Of a stretch of DNA of 9,679 nt, positions 1 through 6,707 are shown one piece after another. The stretch lies in the NCBI GenBank assembly GCA_905233325.1, contig CAJODU010000078.1, forward strand, positions 1 through 9,679, read 5' to 3'. The notes under the pieces were generated by a model that made no database searches, was not told the origin of the DNA, and worked only from the letters and a program-made list of their open reading frames with translations. The number at the start of each line of letters is the position of its first letter. Position 1 is the first letter of the stretch. The translations under genes were made by a program, and so were the position numbers. This stretch comes from an uncultured Selenomonadaceae bacterium. GTDB taxonomy: Bacteria > Bacillota > Negativicutes > Selenomonadales > Selenomonadaceae.

Positions 1-1
1 A

Positions 2-271
2 AGCATAGAAACTATATCATTAGATGAAGTTTTGCAGGGAGAACGTGTAACTTTCGTTAAAATGGATATAGAAGGTGCAGAATATAATGCTTTAATCGGT
101 GCTGAAAAGACCATTGAAAAATGGAAGCCTCGTCTTGCTATATGTATTTACCATAAACCAGAAGATATTATAGAAATACCAGCATTGCTTCTCAAGATGA
201 ATAATGATTATAAATTTGCGTTGAGACAATATGATTCATGGAATACATCAGCAATATTGTATGCTGATTAA
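2..271 (+). CDS. FkbM-family methyltransferase, C-terminal part (5' end outside window)
   Basis: The frame is open from base 2 and ends with TAA at 269-271, so about 89 C-terminal residues are visible. FkbM-family enzymes are S-adenosylmethionine-dependent methyltransferases, usually O-methylating sugars or natural products. The visible part has the family's typical order: an ISLDE-like segment, then FVKMDIEGAE (the acidic strand of the Rossmann fold near the SAM/active site), then a GAEKTIEKWKPRLAICIYHK stretch and a closing SAILYA strand. The substrate cannot be told from this part. The region is clearly AT-rich (20 of the first 60 bases are G or C, 18 of 60 at 181-240), unlike fabD just downstream (35 of 60 at 541-600). 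An FkbM gene is not a usual partner of fatty-acid genes, which suggests a transferred gene, a rearrangement or a contig join. The family assignment is strong; the role is unknown. Confidence 0.85.
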   Translation, partial: SIETISLDEVLQGERVTFVKMDIEGAEYNALIGAEKTIEKWKPRLAICIYHKPEDIIEIPALLLKMNNDYKFALRQYDSWNTSAILYAD

Positions 272-282
272 ATGATTGAAGT

Positions 283-287
283 AGGTG
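283..287 (+). promoter_or_regulatory. Ribosome binding site of fabD
   Basis: AGGTG lies 5 nt before the ATG at 293 (the longer run AGGTGAGG spans 283-290). The alternative in-frame ATG at 272 directly abuts the stop of the preceding gene and has no purine-rich site upstream. This decides for the start at 293, which also places the protein start at MGKLAFVFPGQG as in other FabD proteins. Confidence 0.7.
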
Positions 288-292
288 AGGAT

Positions 293-1234
293 ATGGGCAA
301 ATTAGCATTTGTATTTCCAGGGCAAGGCGCCCAAGCCATAGGTATGGGCAAGGAGCTTTACGACAACTACGATATTGCCAAAAAGCTCTTTGAGGAGGCT
401 GACGAGGCACTCGGCTACTCTATTAAAAAAATGTGCTTTGAAGGTTCCGAAGAGGATTTAAAATTGACGGCAAATACTCAACCTGCCATTCTCGTTGTCA
501 GCGTCATTGCCGGTGAGCTCTTGAAGTCCAACGGAATTACCCCTGACATTGCCGGTGGTCACAGTCTCGGTGAGTACAGTGCCCTTGTCTCGGCGAATGT
601 CATAGACTTCAAAGATGCTGTCGTCCTCGTTCACAAGCGCGGTCAATTCATGCAAGAGGCTGTCCCTGTCGGTGAAGGCTCAATGGCAGCAATTATCGGG
701 CTTGATGATGACACGATTGTTAATGCTTGTGAGAAAGTCTCCAAAGATGTCGGCGAAGTCCAAGCAGTCAACTTCAACTGTCCGGGTCAGACTGTCATTG
801 CAGGAACGGCTAAGGGCGTTGACGCTGCCGTTGAGGAGTTAAAGGCAGCAGGTGCAAAGAAGGCGGTTGTTTTGCCTGTCAGTGCACCATTCCACAGCAC
901 TCTGATGGCTCCTGCAGCGAAGAAATTAGCGGCTGAACTTGAGAAAGTCAACTTCCGTGATGCTGAGTTCCCAATCGCAGCTAACGTCAACGGTGAACTG
1001 GAAACAAAAGCCGACATTATCAAGCAGAATCTCATCACACAGGCAGATCACCCTGTCAAGTGGATTGCTTGCGTTGAGACAATGAAAAATTTCGGTGCAG
1101 ATATTTTTGTCGAGGCAGGACCCGGAAAAACTCTCTGCGGTTTCAACAAGCGTATTGATCGCAAAATTAACAGTTTCAATGTTGAAGATATTGAAAGTCT
1201 CAACAAAACTATAGACAATTTGAAAACTTTGTGA
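293..1234 (+). CDS. fabD: Malonyl-CoA:ACP transacylase FabD
   Basis: FabD moves the malonyl group from malonyl-CoA to the phosphopantetheine thiol of acyl carrier protein, supplying the extender unit for type II fatty-acid synthesis in the cytosol. With the start at 293 the protein is 313 aa, normal for the family. The catalytic set is complete and sits almost exactly at the E. coli FabD positions: Gln11 in the N-terminal PGQGAQ oxyanion motif, nucleophile Ser91 in GHSLGEYSA, Arg116 (binds the malonyl carboxylate) and His201 in APFHS. A C-terminal EAGPGKTL segment (FVEAGPG) is also typical. The gene follows the FkbM fragment after 21 nt and is followed by fabG after 42 nt, with no promoter or terminator seen between fabD and fabG, so the two are probably cotranscribed. 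No fabH or plsX precedes it here. Confidence 0.96.
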   Translation: MGKLAFVFPGQGAQAIGMGKELYDNYDIAKKLFEEADEALGYSIKKMCFEGSEEDLKLTANTQPAILVVSVIAGELLKSNGITPDIAGGHSLGEYSALVSANVIDFKDAVVLVHKRGQFMQEAVPVGEGSMAAIIGLDDDTIVNACEKVSKDVGEVQAVNFNCPGQTVIAGTAKGVDAAVEELKAAGAKKAVVLPVSAPFHSTLMAPAAKKLAAELEKVNFRDAEFPIAANVNGELETKADIIKQNLITQADHPVKWIACVETMKNFGADIFVEAGPGKTLCGFNKRIDRKINSFNVEDIESLNKTIDNLKTL

Positions 1235-1263
1235 TATATTTCAAGCAGATATTTTCAAATGAG

Positions 1264-1268
1264 AGGAG
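1264..1268 (+). promoter_or_regulatory. Ribosome binding site of fabG, supporting a TTG start
   Basis: AGGAG at 1264-1268 is 8 nt from the TTG at 1277 but 14 nt from the next in-frame ATG at 1283. The upstream ATG at 1259 overlaps the site itself and cannot use it. Spacing therefore favours TTG at 1277. The ATG at 1283 (giving MLEGKTALVTGAS) remains possible and would change the product by only two residues. Confidence 0.6.
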
Positions 1269-1276
1269 AAATCTTA

Positions 1277-2023
1277 TTGGGTATGCTTGAAGGTAAGACA
1301 GCTCTTGTGACCGGTGCTTCTCGCGGTATAGGCAGGGCGATTGCCCTTCAACTGGCGGCTGAGGGTGCCAAAGTTGCAATCAACTTCGCCGGCAACACTG
1401 CAAAGGCCGAGGAAGTCAAGGCTGAAATTGAGTCCAAGGGCATTGAAGCCCTGCTCGTTCAAGCTAACGTTGCAGACTCTGAAGCTGTCGATGAAATGGT
1501 CAAGAAAGTCGCGGACACCTGGGGAAAGATTGATATTTTGGTCAACAACGCCGGTATCACTCGTGACGGTCTTCTTATGCGAATGAAGGACGCTGACTTT
1601 GACGATGTTATCAGCACCAACCTCAAAGGTGTCTACAACTGCACTAAGGCTGTGTCAAAATTGATGATTAAGCAACGCAGCGGTCGTATTGTCAATATGG
1701 CGTCAATCGTTGGTATAACCGGCAATGCGGGGCAGACGAACTATGCTGCGGCTAAGGCAGGTATTATCGGTTTTTCCAAGTCCGCTGCCAAGGAATTTGC
1801 GGCACGCGGTATCACTGTCAATGTTGTAGCTCCCGGTTTCATTGAAACGGATATGACGGCCGTTCTCTCTGATAATCTCAAAGAGACTATGCTGAAGGAT
1901 ATTCCGCTGGGCAGAATCGGCAAGCCGGAGGATATTGCACAAGCCGTTAAATTCCTGGTTTCTGATGAGGCCGCTTATATTACCGGTCAAGTCCTTCGCG
2001 TTGATGGCGGAATGTCAATGTAA
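1277..2023 (+). CDS. fabG: 3-oxoacyl-ACP reductase FabG
   Basis: FabG carries out the NADPH-dependent reduction of 3-oxoacyl-ACP to (R)-3-hydroxyacyl-ACP, the first reductive step of each elongation cycle. It is a short-chain dehydrogenase of 248 aa (from TTG at 1277), the usual FabG size. Visible motifs, numbered from that start: nucleotide-binding TGASRGIG at 12-19, NNAG at 90-93, and the catalytic Asn115, Ser143, Tyr156 and Lys160 (YAAAK). PGFIETDM at 186-193 and the C-terminal VDGGMSM tail are typical of FabG rather than of generic sugar or alcohol SDRs. It lies directly downstream of fabD and 135 nt upstream of acpP, the common Firmicute order fabD-fabG-acpP. All catalytic residues are present, so it should be active. 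Confidence 0.96.
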   Translation: MGMLEGKTALVTGASRGIGRAIALQLAAEGAKVAINFAGNTAKAEEVKAEIESKGIEALLVQANVADSEAVDEMVKKVADTWGKIDILVNNAGITRDGLLMRMKDADFDDVISTNLKGVYNCTKAVSKLMIKQRSGRIVNMASIVGITGNAGQTNYAAAKAGIIGFSKSAAKEFAARGITVNVVAPGFIETDMTAVLSDNLKETMLKDIPLGRIGKPEDIAQAVKFLVSDEAAYITGQVLRVDGGMSM

Positions 2024-2073
2024 TCTTGCCGTAGCTCTTAATATTTGAAGTTTTTCGACAATTAACTAAAATA

Positions 2074-2102
2074 TTGACAGAAATCATTAAAAGTTATACA
2101 AT
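2074..2102 (+). promoter_or_regulatory. Sigma-70/SigA-type promoter upstream of acpP
   Basis: TTGACA (2074-2079) and TACAAT (2097-2102) are separated by 17 nt. That is a perfect -35 box, a five-of-six -10 box and the optimal spacer. It lies in the 135-nt gap between fabG and acpP, with the expected transcription start about 50 nt before the acpP start codon. It would let acyl carrier protein, needed in large amounts, be made independently of fabD-fabG read-through. The -10 could alternatively be read as TATACA (2095-2100), with a poorer 15-nt spacer. Confidence 0.75.
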
Positions 2103-2158
2103 AGTTCAGTTGTTTGTTAAATTTGAAATTAAATTAAAGTTAGAGAGGTTAGATTGTT

Positions 2159-2395
2159 ATGTCAACATTTGAAAAAGTTAGAGGTATTGTGGCAGATCAG
2201 CTCGGCGTTGAGGCTGAGGAAGTCAAAGAGGATTCAACTTTCGTTGATGATTTGGGTGCAGATTCTCTGGATATCGTCGAACTTATTATGCGCTTTGAAG
2301 ATGAGTTCGGTGTTGAGATTCCTGACGAACAGGCAGAGAAGATCAAGACCGTAAGCGATATTGTCAAATACATTGACAGCGGTGCAAAAGCGTAA
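2159..2395 (+). CDS. acpP: Acyl carrier protein AcpP
   Basis: This is the 78-aa acidic carrier that holds growing acyl chains on a 4'-phosphopantetheine arm during type II fatty-acid synthesis. The attachment serine is Ser36 in the hallmark LGADSLDIVEL motif, which begins helix II. The following acidic helix (FEDEFGVEIPDEQAEKI) is the surface that docks the Fab enzymes, including FabD and FabG encoded just upstream. The ATG at 2159 is preceded by GAGAGG at 2143-2148, 10 nt away. The gene is framed by its own promoter and a terminator 25 nt after the stop, so it should give a short abundant monocistronic mRNA. Length and motifs are normal. fabF, which commonly follows acpP in Firmicutes, is absent here. 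Confidence 0.97.
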   Translation: MSTFEKVRGIVADQLGVEAEEVKEDSTFVDDLGADSLDIVELIMRFEDEFGVEIPDEQAEKIKTVSDIVKYIDSGAKA

Positions 2396-2419
2396 TTAAC
2401 TTGGAATTATAAGAAAATT

Positions 2420-2461
2420 CCCGTGGAGGCTTGGCTGCAAGGCGGCTTCACGGGTTTTTTT
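2420..2461 (+). terminator. Rho-independent terminator after acpP
   Basis: CCCGTGGAG at 2420-2428 pairs with CTTCACGGG at 2446-2454 (9 bp with one G-U pair) around an approximately 17-nt loop, and is followed at once by seven T residues (2455-2461). This is a classic intrinsic terminator for the acpP transcript. It ends only 28 nt before the start of the downstream FabK-like gene, in which no clear promoter is visible, so that gene would depend on read-through. Confidence 0.9.
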
Positions 2462-2475
2462 GAAGTAATAGAATT

Positions 2476-2480
2476 GGAGG
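2476..2480 (+). promoter_or_regulatory. Ribosome binding site of the FabK-like gene
   Basis: GGAGG at 2476-2480 lies 9 nt before GTG at 2490. It marks the original start of the broken FabK-like gene: the peptide read from this GTG, MKLPELKIGEKIAKLPIVQG, is the family N-terminus. The open frame that continues to 3415 has no such site and would begin inside the terminator. Confidence 0.75.
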
Positions 2481-2489
2481 AAAAGGCTA

Positions 2490-3415
2490 GTGAAACTTCC
2501 GGAATTGAAAATTGGCGAGAAGATTGCAAAACTGCCGATTGTTCAAGGCGGCATGGCAATTCGTCTGTCAACGGCGAGACTTGCAGCTGCATAGGGTTGA
2601 TTGCCGCGTCCGGTATGTCTCACGGTGAACTTCGTTACGAAATAAAGCTCGCTCGTTCGCTGACGAAGGGCATAATCGGCATTAACATTATGGTTGCCGC
2701 AAGTGATTTTTTCGGTATAGTAAAGACTGCAATTCAGGAGAAAATTGATTTAATTGTTGCCGGTGCAGGTTTTTCGCGTGATATATTCGGTCTGGGCAAG
2801 GAATCAAACACGCCTATCGTTCCGATTGTATCTTCAGTCAAGCTGGCTAAGATTTCAGAAAGGCTGGGAGCCTCTGCCATTGTCGTTGAGGGCAAAGAGG
2901 CAGGCGGGCACTTGGGTACTGATGTTTCCGTCCGCGATCTGATTGCTCCCATACGCGAGGCGGTGAAAATCCCCGTCATAGCTGCCGGTGGAATGTTGAC
3001 AGGGCAAGATATTGTTGACATTATGAAAAAAGGTGCGAACGGCGTGCAGATGGGTTCGCGTTTCGCTGCGAGCGAAGAGTCCAACGCTGCACCCTCACTC
3101 AAGCAATATTACTTAAAATCCAAGCCGGAGGATATAGTAGTAATCCACAGTCCGGTTGGATTGCCCGGCCGTGCAGTAAGGACACCATTTTCAAAGCGTG
3201 TGATGGACGGTCCCGTACCTCCAAAAGTTTGTGACAAATGTCTCAAAGCCTGTCAACACAACTTCTGTATAGTCAGAGCTTTAATCAGAGCGCAGCAAGG
3301 CGACCTTGAGACGGGATTGGTATTTACCGGCGAGTTTATGCCGCGCATTGAAAAAATCCTTTCCGTCAAAGAGATTATCAACAATCTGATGAAAGAGGTT
3401 GCCGTCGCCGTTTAG
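2490..3415 (+). pseudogene. FabK / nitronate monooxygenase-family FMN enzyme, frameshifted near codon 34
   Basis: This family of FMN-dependent TIM-barrel proteins includes enoyl-ACP reductase II (FabK, last step of fatty-acid elongation) and nitronate monooxygenases. From GTG 2490, 34 codons give a clean family N-terminus with IVQGGMAIRLSTARLAAA, then hit TAG at 2592-2594. The rest (IGLIAASGM onward, 274 codons) is intact in another frame from ATA at 2591 to the TAG ending at 3415. Family members normally have about six residues (like VANAGG) between these halves. A deletion of about 19 nt, removing part of the FMN-binding N-terminal region and shifting frame, explains both. Downstream motifs remain: PVVPS-like PIVSS, EAGGHLG with the catalytic-type His at 2909-2911, PVIAAGG, and a four-cysteine cluster CX2CX3CX4C at 3230-3268, typical of NMO-like members rather than of pneumococcal FabK. 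As read it is non-functional. A sequencing or assembly error is the main alternative. Confidence 0.8.
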
Positions 3416-3474
3416 AAAATCAAACTATAAGTAAATGATAACTTTTTCGGTCAGTCAAAAGTCGATAATAATAG

Positions 3475-3507
3475 AAAAACCCCTCGTTAAAGTGCAAGGG
3501 GCTTTTT
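3475..3507. terminator. Bidirectional intrinsic terminator between convergent genes
   Basis: CCCCT (3480-3484) pairs with AGGGG (3497-3501) around a 12-nt loop. Five A residues precede the stem (3475-3479), and C plus five T residues follow it (3503-3507). Read on either strand the hairpin is followed by a U-run, so it can end both the plus-strand FabK-like transcript and the minus-strand nucleotidase operon, whose last stop codon is at 3530. Nothing else was seen in 3416-3529. Confidence 0.8.
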
Positions 3508-3529
3508 GTTACGTTCGATAAGCTGAGAT

Positions 3530-5113
3530 TCAAGCAGCGGCTTTGTCTGTCACTCGAACATTCGATTCATCAGGAATTTTTTCTTCTTTGAGAATTTTGA
3601 TTCTGTTAAGCTCAATGTTTTTGATTCCTGCTTGTCTGATATATTTAGCGAATATTTCCTCAGCGTTTTCATATTTGCTGGTAATTTCCAAATTTTTCAG
3701 CATACCGTAGCCATCGCCGCCGTCAAGAAGAAAATCCATTGTAGCGAGGGTGTAGGTCTTATCATCATCAAGAAGTTCATTGCCTATGCGAATCTCGCTT
3801 ATTCTCTGACCGACAGGCTTGGCAGGATTGAAGCTGAAACTCATTCCGCTTACGCTGAGGAAGCCCTCAATGGCGGCAGGATAGACAGATACGGAATGTT
3901 CCAGCATTTCCCTTACAGTCCTGCCTTTAATCTCAGCAACCTGCACGGTGTTGCCGAATGGGAAGATTGACATAATATCAATGCGTCTGACGTCACCTGC
4001 GGGCAAGTCGGCACGGAGACCGCCGCCATTCATTGCGGCAATATCCGCACCTGTTCTCCATCTGAAAGCGTCGGCAGTGAGGTCTCCCAGCCCTGATTCT
4101 TGCCTACGAACTATCACCGCCGCACTTGACATTCTTCTGTCAGAATGTGCAACGACGGCATTGAAGGCTTTTGCGTTGCGACGATCTATAGCGTCCAGGG
4201 CTTTTTTGACGTTGATGTCAGGGGTGGGTGAAAGTGCTTTCACTTCCTCAGAATCCAGCAGTTGTGCTTGTTTTGAGGTGATTTTGTGGTCGTTGAGGGA
4301 GATATTGACGCGACCCAGTTTGTGACCGTGCCAGCCCGTCCGAACAATCAAAGTGTCACCGACAACCAGCCCCTTTGGGAGGATAGTTTGACCGTGGCCG
4401 TCTATGATTAAATCAATACCGGGAGCCTCCTTGGCAATCATATCGCTTGTGAATTTGGAACTTTTTTCAAGACCCATATGCGTGATTGCAATGAGGACGT
4501 CACATTTAGAACGCAGTCTCTTCACCATATATTGAGCCTGCTCAATGGGATTCAGAAAGTCAATACCGACGGTATTATTGGGGTTGGACTTGTAGATAGT
4601 TTCGGGCGTGGTGAGACCGAATACGCCTACTTTGACACCATTCGGCATTTTGTGGATTTGATAGGGCTTGAATATGTACTTGTGAGTGTTGACCTGGACG
4701 GCGTTGGCACTCAAGATTGGAGCCTCAAGCTGCTTGGAAAGTTCGTTGAGACGCTCCGAGCCGTAGTTGTAGTCGTGATTGCCGGGTACCATACCGTCGA
4801 GGGTGGTTTCATTGAGCAATTTCACCATATTTTCACCGCGGCTGATATTGATTCTCGGCGTCCCGTGTAATGTGTCACCGGCGTCAAACCAAAGTGTATT
4901 GTGGTTCTTCAGCTCCACTGCTTTAATGGCCGCACTCATTTCCGCAAGACCGATTGAGTGACCGCCGTCGTCTTTTGAACTTACTCTGGCGTGCAGGTCG
5001 TTGGTGTGAAATATCACCAATTCTGCGGTATCATCTGCCGCCTCGGTTCTTGGTGAAATGATAAGTATCAACACTATCAGCAAAGTCAACGCCAACCTGA
5101 ATATCCGTTGCAT
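3530..5113 (-). CDS. Secreted 5'-nucleotidase / UshA-family metallophosphoesterase (paralogue 1)
   Basis: This exported bimetal phosphoesterase is of the UshA/CD73 family; it probably removes phosphate from nucleotides (or UDP-sugars or cyclic nucleotides) outside the cytoplasm so that nucleosides and phosphate can be taken up. It is 527 aa with a signal peptide (hydrophobic core about residues 7-20, likely cut near Ala25). The N-terminal metallophosphoesterase domain carries Asp39 and His41 (HTNDLH), Asp77/Asp80 (DAGD), Asn112-His113-Asp114 (GNHD), His212 (THMG) and His240/Gln242 (DGHGQ, the His-x-Gln arrangement of UshA). The C-terminal substrate domain, from about 340, has LGDLTADAF, NGGGLR at 362-367, Phe418, and Phe461 with GGDGY at 465-469, matching the residues that clamp and contact the nucleobase and ribose in the family. 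ATG at 5113 has a near-ideal Shine-Dalgarno, GGAGGTGAT (complement of 5120-5128). It follows its paralogue after 22 nt and ends the operon. Exact substrate not decided. Confidence 0.92.
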   Translation of the reverse strand: MQRIFRLALTLLIVLILIISPRTEAADDTAELVIFHTNDLHARVSSKDDGGHSIGLAEMSAAIKAVELKNHNTLWFDAGDTLHGTPRINISRGENMVKLLNETTLDGMVPGNHDYNYGSERLNELSKQLEAPILSANAVQVNTHKYIFKPYQIHKMPNGVKVGVFGLTTPETIYKSNPNNTVGIDFLNPIEQAQYMVKRLRSKCDVLIAITHMGLEKSSKFTSDMIAKEAPGIDLIIDGHGQTILPKGLVVGDTLIVRTGWHGHKLGRVNISLNDHKITSKQAQLLDSEEVKALSPTPDINVKKALDAIDRRNAKAFNAVVAHSDRRMSSAAVIVRRQESGLGDLTADAFRWRTGADIAAMNGGGLRADLPAGDVRRIDIMSIFPFGNTVQVAEIKGRTVREMLEHSVSVYPAAIEGFLSVSGMSFSFNPAKPVGQRISEIRIGNELLDDDKTYTLATMDFLLDGGDGYGMLKNLEITSKYENAEEIFAKYIRQAGIKNIELNRIKILKEEKIPDESNVRVTDKAAA

Positions 5114-5135
5114 TTCAACATCACCTCCCGCTTGA

Positions 5136-6707
5136 TTAAGCCGCCTCTTTCGTCAGTTCGTCTTCAGGAATCTCAACTTCCTTGAGAAGTTTGATTCTGC
5201 CGACCTCAATGCCGTCCATACCGACCTGATTGAGATAATCTGCAAATATTTCCTCGCAGGAATCGTAATTGGCAATGATTTTTTGCCCATTCAACATATT
5301 ATAATCATCACCACCGACCAGGAGAAAGTCAGTTGTGGCAAGGGTGTAGGTCTTATTATCGTCTAAGGGCTTGCCGCCAACGAGAATGTCTGACACTCTG
5401 TGGCCTATCGGTTTGGTGGGGTCGAAACTGAAGGTAACGCCGCTGGGCGTCAAAAAGCCGCCAAACGTCGCAGGGAAGCCAAAAACGGAGTGTTCCAGCA
5501 TATCCCTCACAGTCTTCCCATTTACCTCCGCAACTTGGATAATGTTGCTGAAGGGGAAGATTGCCATAATGTCGCCTCGCGTCACGTCTCCTGCCGGCAG
5601 ATTCGTCCTTATATCGCCGCCGTGCACAACCGCTATATCCGCACCTGTGCACCAGCGGAAAGCGTCCGCAGTCAGATTGCCGAGTTCTGATTCATACCTG
5701 CGTACCAGGAGCCTGTCGCCGGAGAGTTCGCGATCAGTATGGGCAACCACCTCGCTGAGCAGCTTTTCGTTGCGGGTCTCTATATCCTTGAGGGCGTTTT
5801 TGACCGCCATATCGGGGATAGGAGCCAGATTTTTCACATCTTCCTTGTAAAGAAGGTTGGCCTCTTTGGAGACGATTTTGTGGTTTTCGATTTTCACCTG
5901 CACGCAACCGAGCTGCTTGCCGTGTGCACCTGTCTGAGCGATTAGAGTGTTGCCGACTTCCATACCTTCCGGCAGCTCCGTGTGGCTGTGGCCGTCGATT
6001 ATCACATCAATGCCCGCGGCCTCCCTTGCGATGCGTTCGCTTGTGTACTCGCTGCTCTTGTCCACACCCATATGCATTACAGCAACCACCACGTCACATT
6101 TGCCCTTGAGCTCCTTGACCATTTGCTGAGCCTGTTCAACGGGATTGAGGAAGTCTATGCTTTCGGTATTTTTGGGGTTGGCTTTGTAGGCGGTTTCGGG
6201 CGTGGTGAGGCCGAATACGCCTACTTTGATTTTGTTTGCGAGTTTGTAGATTTTGTAGGGCTTGAAGATAGTTTTGCTTGTGCCTTTTTTGACGGTGTTT
6301 GCACTGAGAATTGTGGCCTTGAGCCTTTTGGATAGGGCTTTCAGGTGATTGGTGCCGTAGTTGTAGTCGTGGTTGCCCGGGGAGAGGGCGTCAAGTTCAG
6401 TCTCATTCAGCAACAGTACCATATTCTCACCGCGACTGATATTGATTCTCGGCATACCGTGGAAGGTATCACCGGCGTCAAGCCAGAGAGTATCGGGATT
6501 TTTCAGCTTTACAGCCTTGACAGCGGCGTTCATCTCGGCAAGCCCTATTGTCTGCCCATTTTCGTCGATATTGCTTACCCTTGAGTGCATATCGTTAGTA
6601 TGGAAGATCATCAGCTCAGCAGAGCCGTCCGCCGCCTCAACGACAGTCATCATCAGCAAAACACCCATAGCGATAAGCAGGGTCATTCTTTTGCAGAAAC
6701 CTTTCAC
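5136..6707 (-). CDS. Secreted 5'-nucleotidase / UshA-family metallophosphoesterase (paralogue 2)
   Basis: Tandem paralogue of the next gene, 523 aa, with no gap needed in the alignment over about 500 residues; 71 of 100 residues match in 31-130 and about 64 of 100 in 341-440 (counted by eye). A signal peptide (core about residues 9-22, likely cut near Ala25) indicates export. The metal-site motifs are complete: Asp39/His41, Asp77/Asp80, GNHD at 111-114, His212 (MHMG), His240 and His242 (DGHSH). The purine-clamp phenylalanines Phe418 and Phe461 are kept. However the nucleobase-contact motif is HGGDIR (362-367) instead of NGGGLR, and GGDGY has become GGDDY, so its substrate may differ from that of paralogue 1. 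It starts with GTG at 6707, overlapping the stop of the NYN gene by 4 nt (GTGA), with AGGAG at the complement of 6716-6720, 8 nt upstream, implying translational coupling. Confidence 0.92.
   Translation of the reverse strand: MKGFCKRMTLLIAMGVLLMMTVVEAADGSAELMIFHTNDMHSRVSNIDENGQTIGLAEMNAAVKAVKLKNPDTLWLDAGDTFHGMPRINISRGENMVLLLNETELDALSPGNHDYNYGTNHLKALSKRLKATILSANTVKKGTSKTIFKPYKIYKLANKIKVGVFGLTTPETAYKANPKNTESIDFLNPVEQAQQMVKELKGKCDVVVAVMHMGVDKSSEYTSERIAREAAGIDVIIDGHSHTELPEGMEVGNTLIAQTGAHGKQLGCVQVKIENHKIVSKEANLLYKEDVKNLAPIPDMAVKNALKDIETRNEKLLSEVVAHTDRELSGDRLLVRRYESELGNLTADAFRWCTGADIAVVHGGDIRTNLPAGDVTRGDIMAIFPFSNIIQVAEVNGKTVRDMLEHSVFGFPATFGGFLTPSGVTFSFDPTKPIGHRVSDILVGGKPLDDNKTYTLATTDFLLVGGDDYNMLNGQKIIANYDSCEEIFADYLNQVGMDGIEVGRIKLLKEVEIPEDELTKEAA

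Noticed and set aside
2119..2135. Imperfect AATTT/AAATT palindrome between the acpP promoter and start, considered as a FabT-type operator
   Set aside because: The arms are 5 bp of pure A/T in an AT-rich leader and do not match the FabT or FapR operator patterns as I remember them.
2423..2489. Start of the FabK-like gene at ATG 2423
   Set aside because: This ATG lies inside the acpP terminator hairpin and the first roughly 56 residues it gives do not resemble the family. The GTG at 2490 with GGAGG upstream, in another frame, gives the true N-terminus.
2580..2600. Programmed ribosomal frameshift in the FabK-like gene
   Set aside because: No slippery heptamer or obvious stimulatory structure is seen at the join, and several conserved residues are missing as well as the frame, which recoding would not restore.
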